Notes: a model not told the origin generated them from the sequence alone. DNA of 5,120 nucleotides from Planctomycetota bacterium (GCA_020860865.1 JAJBTL010000161.1:2758-7877); one strand, 5' to 3'. Positions 1 through 5,120 are shown, counted from the stretch's first letter. Translations and numbers: made by a program.

Positions 1-976
1 CGACGGAGACGGACTTGCAGCGGCCGAGCTGGTCAAGCTTGACGTTCTCGAGCTTGATGCCGAGGTCTTCGGTGATGGCCTGGCCACCGGTGAGGATGGC
101 GATATCCTCGAGCATGGCTTTCCGCCGGTCGCCGAAGCCCGGCGCCTTGACGGCGCAGACGTTCAGGGTGCCGCGGAGCCGGTTGATGACGAGGGCGGCG
201 AGGCATTCCGTTTCCACTTCCTCGGAGATGATGAGGAGCGGCTTCCCGGTCGAGGCGGCCTGCTCGAGAATCGGCAGGAATTCCCGCAGGTTCGAAATCT
301 TCTTTTCGTAGATGAGGATATACGGGTCCTTCATCTCACAGGTCATGTTGGCGGTGTTGGTGACAAAGTACGGGCTCTGGTAGCCCTTGTCGAAACGCAT
401 GCCTTCGACGAGGTCGACGGTGGTGTCGGTGGTCTTGCCTTCCTCGACCTGGACGACGCCGTCGGCGCCGACCTTGTCCATGGCCTTGGCGATGATGTCG
501 CCGATGGTCTTGTCGTTATTGGCCGAAATGGCGGCGACGTTGGCGATGTCCTCGACCTTCTTACAGGGCTTCGACATCTTGGCGAGGTTTTCGACAACGG
601 CATCGACGGCCATGTCGACGCCGCGCTTGATAGCGGTGGCGTCGGCGCCGGAAGCGATGGCCTTGAGGCCGGCGGTGAAGACGGCTTCCGCGAGGATGCT
701 GGCGGTGGTGGTGCCGTCACCGGAGACGTCGCCGGTTTTATTCGCGACTTCCCGGATGAGCTGGGCGCCCATGTTTTCAAACGGATCTTCCAGCTTGATT
801 TCCTTGGCGACGGTGACGCCGTCCTTCGTTACCGAAGGCGAACCGAAGCCTTTTTCAAAAATGACATTGTGTCCGGTCGGGCCCAGGGTGGACTTGACGG
901 CCTTGACCAGCTTGTTGACGCCGGCGAGGATCTTCTGTCGCGCGTCCTGACCGTACATGAGCTGTTTGGCGGGCAT
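1..976 (-). CDS. groEL: Second GroEL-type chaperonin (60 kDa), N-terminal 325 residues, runs off the left edge
   Basis: This is an ATP-dependent cytoplasmic protein-folding chaperonin of the GroEL/Hsp60 family. My own translation from the ATG at 976 stays open to base 1, giving about 325 of the usual ~545 residues; the C-terminal equatorial domain lies outside the window. Visible are the equatorial ATP loop LGPTGHN (31-37), TKDGVTVA with Asp52, GDGTTTA with Asp87, an apical substrate-binding segment beginning GYQSPYF (~198-204), and KAPGFGDRRKAMLEDIA (~277-293). It aligns throughout with the complete GroEL encoded at 1531-3183 but is clearly diverged: LGPTGHN replaces LGPRGRN, and FEK replaces LDK. 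Asp52 and Asp87 are kept, so it is probably an active ATPase; Asp398 cannot be seen. The gene lies 127 bases downstream of groES on the same strand. The start at 976 is preferred over an in-frame ATG at 958 because AGGGAG sits 8 bases upstream. Family certain; specialised role unknown. Confidence 0.96.
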   Translation of the reverse strand, partial: MPAKQLMYGQDARQKILAGVNKLVKAVKSTLGPTGHNVIFEKGFGSPSVTKDGVTVAKEIKLEDPFENMGAQLIREVANKTGDVSGDGTTTASILAEAVFTAGLKAIASGADATAIKRGVDMAVDAVVENLAKMSKPCKKVEDIANVAAISANNDKTIGDIIAKAMDKVGADGVVQVEEGKTTDTTVDLVEGMRFDKGYQSPYFVTNTANMTCEMKDPYILIYEKKISNLREFLPILEQAASTGKPLLIISEEVETECLAALVINRLRGTLNVCAVKAPGFGDRRKAMLEDIAILTGGQAITEDLGIKLENVKLDQLGRCKSVSV

Positions 977-1103
977 GGATGGTTCTCCCTATATATGATT
1001 CACAGTATTTTCAATTTGTAGAAAACGTTCCCTCACTGGCGCCGGCCGCCGAATGCATGTCCCGGCCGGACCGCCCCAAACGCATCGCGAAAGTCGCGAA
1101 CGG
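977..1103 (-). other. groES-groEL intergenic region with two short inverted repeats
   Basis: This 127-base spacer separates the groES stop codon from the second groEL. The half next to groES is GC-rich and holds two dyads: TCGCGA/TCGCGA (1085-1090 and 1094-1099, 3-base loop) and CCGGCCG/CGGCCGG (1042-1048 and 1063-1069, 14-base loop). Neither is followed by a T-run in the minus direction, so they do not look like intrinsic terminators. They could be RNA stability or processing structures that let the two genes be expressed at different levels. The half next to the second groEL is AT-rich. I see no convincing promoter and no CIRCE element. Confidence 0.4.
985..990 (-). promoter_or_regulatory. 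Ribosome binding site of the second groEL
   Basis: On the minus strand AGGGAG lies 8 bases before the ATG at 976. This spacing favours that ATG over the in-frame ATG at 958, which has no comparable site. The site lies in an AT-rich patch (about 984-1026) that contrasts with the GC-rich surroundings. Confidence 0.75.
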
Positions 1104-1436
1104 TTAGAGCTTCGCCAGGATGTCGCTTTCCCGCATGATGAGGAATTCGACGCCGTCGACCTTCACTTCGGTGCCGGAGTACTTGCCGAAGATGACGAGG
1201 TCACCGGGGACGACGTCCGAGGTGGCGCGGGTACCGGAGTCGAGGAGTTTGCCGGGGCCGACCGCGACGACTTCGCCGCGCTGCGGTTTTTCCTTGGCGG
1301 CGTCCGGGAGGATAATCCCGCCGGCGGTCTTTTCTTCGGCGTCGAGGCGGCGCACCACGATCCGGTCGTCAAGGGGCTGAAGCTTTTTGCCTGCCGCGCA
1401 GCCGCATCCACAATCCTTCTCAGCTTTCTTGGCCAT
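1104..1436 (-). CDS. groES: GroES co-chaperonin (10 kDa) with Cys-rich N-terminal extension
   Basis: GroES forms the heptameric lid that caps the GroEL folding chamber. The 110-residue product has the Cpn10 fold markers: PLDDRIVVRRL (~21-31), the mobile loop with the GroEL-contacting hydrophobic stretch GGIIL (39-43), the GEVVAVGPGK strand, and the family C-terminal segment VDGVEFLIMRESDILA. It is longer than the usual ~97 residues because of about 16 extra N-terminal residues, MAKKAEKDCGCGCAAGK, with Cys9, Cys11 and Cys13. The extension is probably translated: a strong AAGGAGAGA lies just upstream of the ATG at 1436, and no in-frame ATG with its own Shine-Dalgarno lies between the extension and the Cpn10 core. 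The gene sits between two groEL genes on the same strand, 94 bases after the first and 127 before the second. The extension's function is unknown; metal or redox binding is a guess. Confidence 0.97.
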   Translation of the reverse strand: MAKKAEKDCGCGCAAGKKLQPLDDRIVVRRLDAEEKTAGGIILPDAAKEKPQRGEVVAVGPGKLLDSGTRATSDVVPGDLVIFGKYSGTEVKVDGVEFLIMRESDILAKL

Positions 1437-1444
1437 TTCTAATC

Positions 1445-1450
1445 TCTCCT
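1445..1450 (-). promoter_or_regulatory. Ribosome binding site of groES
   Basis: AGGAGA on the minus strand, part of AAGGAGAGA, lies about 8 bases before the ATG at 1436. It fixes the groES start and so supports translation of the Cys-rich N-terminal extension. Confidence 0.8.
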
Positions 1451-1505
1451 TAGATATCGTTTTTTTATCTCATTGGAATAATAAGGCTGACATATCACCA
1501 ACCAT

Positions 1506-1548
1506 CACGGTCATGGACTAGTGTAGAAAATTAGTAGTCCATGTCGTG
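1506..1548 (-). repeat. Inverted repeat (hairpin) over the stop codon of the first groEL
   Basis: A perfect 9-base dyad, CATGGACTA (1512-1520) and TAGTCCATG (1535-1543), has a 14-base loop. It extends with a second block, CACG (1506-1509) and CGTG (1545-1548), across a small internal bulge, for about 13 paired bases in all. The groEL stop codon (1531-1533) is in the loop and the last codons form one arm. In the direction of transcription it is not followed directly by a T-run, so a simple terminator is unlikely. mRNA stabilisation, an RNase processing site, or control of groES translation after the upstream stop are possible roles (inference). Confidence 0.6.
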
Positions 1549-3183
1549 GTCGTGCCCGCAGCCGCAGCTTCCGCCGCAGCCGCCGCAATCACAGTCGTCC
1601 TTGACCGGAGCTTCGGCGATCATGCAGTCGGTGGTGAGGATGAGGCCGCCGACGGACGAGGCGTGGCGGAGGGCGGTCATGACCACCTTGGCCGGGTCGA
1701 GAATGCCCATCGACACCATGTCGCCGAACTGGCCGGTGAGGACGTTGTAGCCGTCGTTGCCTTTGCCAGCCTTGATTTTCCGTTCGATGACGGCGCCGTC
1801 GACGCCGGCGTTGGCGGCAATCTGACGGAGCGGGGCGCTGGCGGCCTTCTTAATGATGTCGACGCCGATCTGTTCGTCGCCGTCCAGCTTCATGTTCTTC
1901 AGGGCCTTGTCGGCGGAACGGATAAGGGCGACGCCGCCGCCGGGGACCGTGCCGGCTTCGATGGCGGCGCGGGTGGCGTGGAGGGCGTCTTCAAAACGGG
2001 CCTTCACTTCCTTCATTTCGCTTTCGGTGGAAGCGCCGACGTTAATCTGGGCAATGCCGCCGGCAAGCTTGGCGAGCCGTTCCTGGAGCTTCTCGCGGTC
2101 GTAGTCGGAGGTGGTGTTGGCGATTTCGTTCCGGATCTGTTTGACCCGGGCGGAGAGGTCGGAGGCCTGGCCGGCACCCTTCAGAATCGTGGTGTTGTCC
2201 GCGTCGACGACGACCTTGGCGGCGCGGCCGAGATCCTTCAGCGTCACCTTGTCCAGGGTGATGGCGAGGTCGTCCATGATGGCCTTGCCGCCGGTCATGA
2301 TGGCGATGTCTTCGAGCATGGCTTTCCGCCGATCGCCGAAGCCGGGGGCCTTCACGGCGCAGACATTGATGATGCCGCGCATCTTGTTGACGACCAGGGT
2401 GGCGAGGGCTTCGCCGTCCACGTCCTCGGCGATGATGAGGAGCGGGGTGCCGGACTTGGAGACTTCCTCGAGAAGCGGGACCAGATCCTGGGCGTTCGAA
2501 ATCTTCTTTTCATAGATGAGAATCGCGCACTTCTCGAAGACGCATTCCATGTCTTCCTGGGAGGTGGCGAAGTGGGGCGAGAGGTAGCCGCGGTCGAACT
2601 GCATGCCTTCGACAACGTCGATGGTTGTTTCGATGGACTTGCCTTCTTCGACAGTGATGACGCCGTCGGCGCCGACTTTTTCAAACGCGTCGGCGAGAAG
2701 CTTGCCGATGCGGGCGTCGTTGTTCGCGGAGATGGCGGCAACGGCGGCGATGTCCGCCTTCTTCCCCTTGACCGGGGTGGCGAGCTTTTCGATTTCTTCG
2801 GTGACGGCGCGGACAGCCTTGTCGATGCCGTGCTTGATGGCCATCGGATTGGCGCCGGCGGTGACGTTCTTCATGCCTTCGACAACGATGGCTTCGGCGA
2901 GGACGGTGGCGGTGGTGGTGCCGTCGCCGGCCTTGTCCGAGGTCTTCGACGCCGCTTCCTTCACCATCTGGGCGCCCATGTTTTCGTACTTGTCGACCAA
3001 TTCAACCTCTTCGGCGACGGACACGCCATCCTTGGTGACGGTGGGGCTTCCCCACGACTTGTCGAGAATGGCATTGCGGCCGCGCGGGCCGAGGGTTACC
3101 TTGACCGCCTGCGCCAGTTTTTTGACGCCGTCCCGCATCTTTTCGCGGGCTTCCGCGGCGAACACCAGTTTCTTTGCTGCCAT
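1531..3183 (-). CDS. groEL: Full-length GroEL chaperonin (60 kDa) with Cys/His-rich C-terminal tail
   Basis: This ATP-driven 14-subunit folding chaperonin acts in the cytoplasm with GroES. At 550 residues it has normal length. Key sites are present: LGPRGRN (31-37), Asp52 in TKDGVSVA, Asp87 in GDGTTTA (86-92), and the catalytic Asp in FEDALHATRAA (Asp399, equal to E. coli Asp398), followed by GGGVALIR. The apical domain has GYLSPHF (199-205), with His where E. coli has Tyr203, and the helix LATLVVNKMRG. The C-terminus departs from the common Gly-Gly-Met repeats: after APVKDD come five Cys (531, 533, 536, 540, 542) and an HDHDMDY end. In E. coli this tail projects into the central cavity. AGGAGG lies 8 bases before the ATG. 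The gene is first in a groEL-groES-groEL series, the reverse of the usual groES-groEL order. No CIRCE operator is visible upstream. Confidence 0.98.
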   Translation of the reverse strand: MAAKKLVFAAEAREKMRDGVKKLAQAVKVTLGPRGRNAILDKSWGSPTVTKDGVSVAEEVELVDKYENMGAQMVKEAASKTSDKAGDGTTTATVLAEAIVVEGMKNVTAGANPMAIKHGIDKAVRAVTEEIEKLATPVKGKKADIAAVAAISANNDARIGKLLADAFEKVGADGVITVEEGKSIETTIDVVEGMQFDRGYLSPHFATSQEDMECVFEKCAILIYEKKISNAQDLVPLLEEVSKSGTPLLIIAEDVDGEALATLVVNKMRGIINVCAVKAPGFGDRRKAMLEDIAIMTGGKAIMDDLAITLDKVTLKDLGRAAKVVVDADNTTILKGAGQASDLSARVKQIRNEIANTTSDYDREKLQERLAKLAGGIAQINVGASTESEMKEVKARFEDALHATRAAIEAGTVPGGGVALIRSADKALKNMKLDGDEQIGVDIIKKAASAPLRQIAANAGVDGAVIERKIKAGKGNDGYNVLTGQFGDMVSMGILDPAKVVMTALRHASSVGGLILTTDCMIAEAPVKDDCDCGGCGGSCGCGHDHDMDY

Positions 3184-3191
3184 GGAACATT

Positions 3192-3197
3192 CCTCCT
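3192..3197 (-). promoter_or_regulatory. Strong Shine-Dalgarno of the first groEL
   Basis: A full-consensus AGGAGG on the minus strand lies 8 bases before the ATG at 3183. It is the strongest ribosome binding site in the window, consistent with a highly expressed chaperonin. Confidence 0.88.
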
Positions 3198-3326
3198 AAC
3201 AGTAATAAAAAACAACCAGTCCAAACAAAAATAGGTCTAAAACAAGTACATATATTCCAATTCGCCCCTGCCGTCCCCTTCCGCGCCGCAAACCGGCCCG
3301 TCCCGCCCCTGGAAATTCGGCAGTAT

Positions 3327-3360
3327 AAAAAAGGTATGGAACCCCGTTCCGGGCTCCATA
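3327..3360 (-). terminator. Intrinsic (Rho-independent) terminator, minus strand
   Basis: Read on the minus strand, UAUGGAGCCC pairs with GGGUUCCAUA as an unbroken 10-base RNA stem with one G-U pair and a 6-base GGAACG loop. Two C and then six T follow (3332-3327). On the plus strand the G-U becomes an A-C mismatch and no T-run follows, so the orientation is clear. It lies about 225 bases past the stop of the transporter gene and 144 bases before the groEL start. It probably separates the two transcription units; if groEL transcription begins upstream of it, it would act as an attenuator. Confidence 0.82.
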
Positions 3361-3379
3361 GTGTTGAACCTGTCGGATA

Positions 3380-3407
3380 ATTTTATAGCAATCCATCTGC
3401 CAAACAA
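3380..3407 (-). promoter_or_regulatory. Possible sigma70-type promoter upstream of the groEL cluster
   Basis: On the minus strand TTGTTT (3407-3402) and TAAAAT (3385-3380) are separated by 16 bases. Both boxes are imperfect. If used, transcription would start about 3373 and run straight into the terminator at 3360-3327, giving an attenuated groEL leader of about 190 bases. It may be chance. I found no better candidate between the terminator and groEL. Confidence 0.3.
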
Positions 3408-3585
3408 GCGAAGGATCGCCAGATGCGTTCTCCCGCCGCGTTGTCACGCCGGATACAAATTTTTAGGAGTCAACGGGTTGCCGTCTTCCGAGGATTCGGC
3501 CGTTTCTATCCAAATTCCGGAAAAATCCTTCGCCCCAACCTAGCCGGAAGTTCCCTGCCGTGTCATTTTGACCGGCCCGCCCGGC

Positions 3586-4642
3586 TTACCCGGCCGCCAT
3601 CCGGTACACCACCTGCGCCACATAGGTGATGAGGGGAGCGGTGCCGAGAGCCGCCACGGTCTGCCAGAGGATGGCGTTGGCGGTCAACCGGACCCTCCCG
3701 CCATAGACCTCGACAATGGCCAAACACGCCACCGCCGGCGGCATGGCGATAACAATGGTTGAGACGACAAAATCGCTGAGACTCAGCGGCAGTCCGAACC
3801 ACATGAGGAGGAGTAAAATTCCCATGCACAGCACCGGCGCGGCAATGAGCCGGAGAAAGCCGAGGAGAACCAGTTGCCCGACCCGGACCGGCGATTCGCC
3901 GCCGACGTCGATGGACTGCCGGGGCGCTCCGAGAAGGAGCCCGATTTGGAAAATGGAAATCGGTAACGTCGTCAGGCCAAGGAGATAGATAGTTTCCCAG
4001 GCCGGGCTGAGGATGCCGATATAGAGGGGAAGGGCCTGGAGTTCCTCCGACCCCATCTTTTCCATTCCGACAAGGAACGGCGCCGCCAGCGCCAGGACAA
4101 ACCCGATCATGAGGGCGACGGTCTGCGGGTTCAGGAGGACGTTCCGGAGCATCCTGAGGAGCGTCTCCCCACCCCGGAAGGAGGTCATCCCCGCCGTCCA
4201 GACATAGAATGTAATACCCAGATTATAGAGGAGGACGACGCGGACGCCTTCTTCCCGGAAAATCGGCTCAACCACCGCCATTGCCATGAACACCCAGTTC
4301 GGCAAGGCAACGAGAAGGCGGAATGTCGGGCCTTCCCCCGGTCTGGCCCAGACCTTGCCGGTAAGCCAGCCGAAGAGGTCGCAGACGAAGAGAAGACCGG
4401 CGCCAAGGACGGGGTAGTACCAGTAGGTGCTCAAAGTGTCCAGGGTTATGCTTGCCGGTGTGTAATACATCATATAGGTCGGGAGGCCGACGTAGAGGAG
4501 GTAGGCGCTGACGACGGAAACTGAATTTTTCCGGAAGCAGCTTCATTCGCCTGACAATATAGCCGACAAGTATAAGAAGGCATGTCGTGGCGATTTTGTA
4601 GAAAACAACGATACCGCTGACCATGAGTAAGACGCTTTCCAT
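3586..4642 (-). CDS. AEC (auxin efflux carrier) family transporter, interrupted by a one-base frameshift
   Basis: This is a predicted inner-membrane secondary transporter of the AEC family (Mem_trans); members move small carboxylates, amino acids or other solutes, and the substrate here is unknown. The frame open from 4473 to 3586 encodes 295 residues of alternating hydrophobic segments, with the family-like LPNWVFMAMAVVEPIF and LLYNLGITFYVWTAG and, near the end, LWQTVAALGTAPLI. The missing N-terminus lies upstream in another frame: an MESVLLMVSG start at 4642, then CLLILVGYIVRRMKLLPE. Removing one A from the A5 run at 4530-4526 joins them as LLPENSVSVVSAYLLYVGLP, giving 351 residues. It may be a recent pseudogene, a slippage-dependent gene, or a sequencing/assembly indel; the clean downstream frame favours a recent change or error. 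The start is uncertain: neither ATG 4642 nor in-frame ATG 4624 has a good Shine-Dalgarno. Confidence 0.82.
4526..4530 (-). other. Frameshift site in the AEC transporter gene (A5 run)
   Basis: On the minus strand the A5 run follows CCGG. The upstream frame reads LLPEKFSF and then loses similarity to the family. The downstream frame reads SVVSAYLLYVGLPTYMM, a good continuation of an AEC first hairpin. A four-A version would restore the frame. A nearby alternative is one extra base in TTTCC (about 4515-4519). Confidence 0.7.
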
Positions 4643-4647
4643 AATAC

Positions 4648-4679
4648 AAAAAGACGCGCGGCCATGTCGCGGCCGCGTC
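4648..4679 (-). terminator. Terminator-like hairpin in the leader of the AEC transporter gene
   Basis: On the minus strand GACGCGGCC (4679-4671) pairs with GGCCGCG..GTC (4663-4653) around a 7-base loop. It has seven continuous GC-rich pairs, a 2-base bulge, then two more pairs, and is followed by five T (4652-4648). It ends five bases before the ATG at 4642. No gene lies upstream on this strand, so it could be an attenuator of the transporter gene or a block to antisense transcription from the permease gene. It might also mask a ribosome binding site. Confidence 0.6.
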
Positions 4680-4729
4680 ACCCGATTCCGCCGCCGTTAT
4701 TCCCGACGCAATGCGGCAAAGGTCATCCG

Positions 4730-4758
4730 ATGATTGTGAAAGCGTCGGCGTTTGTCAA
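4730..4758 (-). promoter_or_regulatory. Candidate promoter of the AEC transporter gene
   Basis: On the minus strand a perfect TTGACA (4758-4753) is 17 bases from AATCAT (4735-4730), which matches four of six -10 positions. A start near 4723 would give a leader of about 80 bases containing the terminator-like hairpin at 4679-4648. A dyad CCGACGC/GCGTCGG (4703-4709 and 4742-4748) spans the proposed -10 and start region and could be an operator. Confidence 0.4.
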
Positions 4759-4797
4759 AGCATTTCGCCAAAACCGCGTTCAAATGGGGAAATTTTA

Positions 4798-5120
4798 ATG
4801 CTTTATCTGCAACTTGCCTGGCGCTACGCGACGCGGCGCCTGGTCAATTTCATCGCTATCGCCGCCCTCGCTTTGGCCCTGGCGGTGCAGATCGTCGCCA
4901 TGTCCGTCCTTGACGGAATGCTGGTCGATCTGGAAAAACGCCTCCAAAACCTCGGGGAACAACTCACCCTCAGGATAACCGGCCACCGCCCTGACCGGGA
5001 GACGTTCGAAGCGGCAGTCGAAGACATGTCCTGGAATGTCCGTGGTATCGCCGCCGTCACCCCCCTGTTCCAACGCCTCGGCTTTATGGAAGCCGGTTCC
5101 GGCGGCGAATACGTTTGGGT
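4798..5120 (+). CDS. ABC transporter permease, LolC/FtsX (MacB-type) family, N-terminal 107 residues
   Basis: This is the start of an integral inner-membrane permease related to LolC/LolE, which work with a LolD-type ATPase to release lipoproteins from the inner membrane in diderm bacteria. The 107 visible residues begin MLYLQLAWRYATRR, a typical cytoplasmic lead-in, followed by a first membrane helix (~15-37, FIAIAALALALAVQIVAMSV). SVLDGM follows, corresponding to the SVMNGF of LolC, then DLEKRLQNLGEQLTLRITG, the beginning of the periplasmic domain. The rest lies beyond the right edge, so Lol function cannot be separated from other FtsX-family exporters (MacB-like). It is transcribed away from the AEC transporter gene. 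The ATG at 4798 has a modest GGGGA about 7 bases upstream; the nearby ATG at 4784 hits a stop after four codons. No ATPase partner is visible. Confidence 0.88.
   Translation, partial: MLYLQLAWRYATRRLVNFIAIAALALALAVQIVAMSVLDGMLVDLEKRLQNLGEQLTLRITGHRPDRETFEAAVEDMSWNVRGIAAVTPLFQRLGFMEAGSGGEYVW

Larger units (their letters stand above)
3184..3585. other. 402-base non-coding region between transporter gene and groEL
   Basis: No credible gene is seen here; the short open frames on either strand lack a recognisable domain. The region holds the groEL Shine-Dalgarno, an AT-rich stretch (about 3200-3260), a purine-rich (minus strand) GC block (about 3264-3311), a minus-strand intrinsic terminator (3327-3360), and a possible promoter (3380-3407). 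A weaker dyad, TTCCGG/CCGGAA (3515-3520 and 3544-3549, 23-base loop), lies nearer the transporter gene. I searched by eye for the CIRCE sequence (TTAGCACTC-N9-GAGTGCTAA) and for a sigma32-type promoter and found neither. The space is long enough for a structured 5' leader or a small RNA, but nothing recognisable supports either. Confidence 0.6.
4643..4797. other. Divergent intergenic region between transporter and permease genes
   Basis: These 155 bases separate two divergent genes. They hold the minus-strand hairpin with T-run, the TTGACA promoter candidate, a 7-base inverted repeat (4703-4709 and 4742-4748), and a small TCATC-C-GATGA dyad (4723-4733). I see no convincing plus-strand promoter for the permease gene. 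Confidence 0.5.

Noticed and set aside
105..165. Near-identical DNA shared by the two groEL genes (around 113-150 and 2312-2345) as a sign of recent gene conversion.
   Set aside because: It encodes one of the most conserved chaperonin segments (GFGDRRKAMLED); strong codon bias suffices to explain it, and flanking DNA differs.
15..950. Open frames on the plus strand (15-311, 387-950) and in an alternate minus frame (343-780).
   Set aside because: They overlap the partial second groEL, which my translation reads continuously from 976 to 1 with full GroEL motifs.
985..1012. TTGAAA-15-TATAGG as a separate promoter for the second groEL.
   Set aside because: It would place the transcription start at or after the Shine-Dalgarno sequence; the boxes are weak and the spacing is short.
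1546..3234. A 562-codon plus-strand open frame antisense to the complete groEL.
   Set aside because: It mirrors a gene with strong codon bias in GC-rich DNA; its translation is Gly/Asp/Val-rich with no recognisable domain, and the opposite strand is an unambiguous GroEL.
3196..3447. Small open frames in the gap before groEL (3196-3447 minus; 3361-3543 and 3423-3629 plus).
   Set aside because: They lack good ribosome sites and recognisable protein features, and the first two cross a terminator hairpin or candidate promoter.
3184..3585. CIRCE operator for HrcA control of groEL.
   Set aside because: No TTAGCACTC/GAGTGCTAA-like pair was found by eye here or in the spacers at 977-1103 and 1437-1530.
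4643..4681. Upstream GTG start at 4681 for the transporter (adding an MTRPRHG lead-in).
   Set aside because: The extension would be translated through the terminator-like hairpin, is hydrophilic and unlike AEC N-termini, and has no Shine-Dalgarno.
1..5120. CRISPR arrays, insertion sequences, tRNA or rRNA genes, phage or defence genes.
   Set aside because: No regularly spaced repeats, transposase-like frames, terminal inverted repeats or RNA-gene signatures were seen.

Overview
The window suggests a GC-rich, diderm (Gram-negative type) bacterium, most likely in or near the Planctomycetota/Verrucomicrobiota/Lentisphaerota (PVC) group. The signs are a groES beside more than one groEL, the LGPTG variant of the chaperonin ATP-site loop in one copy, and a LolC/FtsX-type ABC permease. 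The phylum is an inference from protein feel, not from a search.

Layout. Positions 1-3183 hold a chaperonin cluster read on the minus strand. In order of transcription it is a complete groEL (3183-1531), groES (1436-1104), and a second, diverged groEL (976 to the window edge, C-terminal part missing). All three starts have good Shine-Dalgarno sites. The complete GroEL ends in a Cys/His/Asp-rich tail instead of the usual Gly-Gly-Met repeats, and GroES carries a matching Cys-rich N-terminal extension. A strong inverted repeat covers the stop codon of the first groEL. No CIRCE (HrcA operator) was seen upstream of any of the three genes.

Positions 3184-3585 are non-coding. They hold a convincing minus-strand intrinsic terminator (3327-3360) and a possible sigma70-type promoter (3380-3407) just upstream of it. 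Positions 3586-4642 encode, on the minus strand, an AEC (auxin efflux carrier) family membrane transporter. Its frame is broken once, at an A5 run near residue 39; dropping one A restores a continuous 351-residue protein. The leader of this gene contains a hairpin plus T-run immediately before the start codon, and a TTGACA promoter candidate.

From 4798 to the right edge a plus-strand, divergently transcribed gene begins; it encodes the N-terminus of a LolC/FtsX-like ABC transporter permease.

How the genes relate. The chaperonin genes plausibly act as one expression unit, with one GroES serving two GroEL types. The transporter and permease genes have no evident functional link to the chaperonins. 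I found no mobile element, CRISPR array, tRNA or rRNA. The main points of interest are the groEL-groES-groEL order, the paired Cys-rich tails, the hairpin over the groEL stop codon, and the frameshift and leader structure of the transporter gene.
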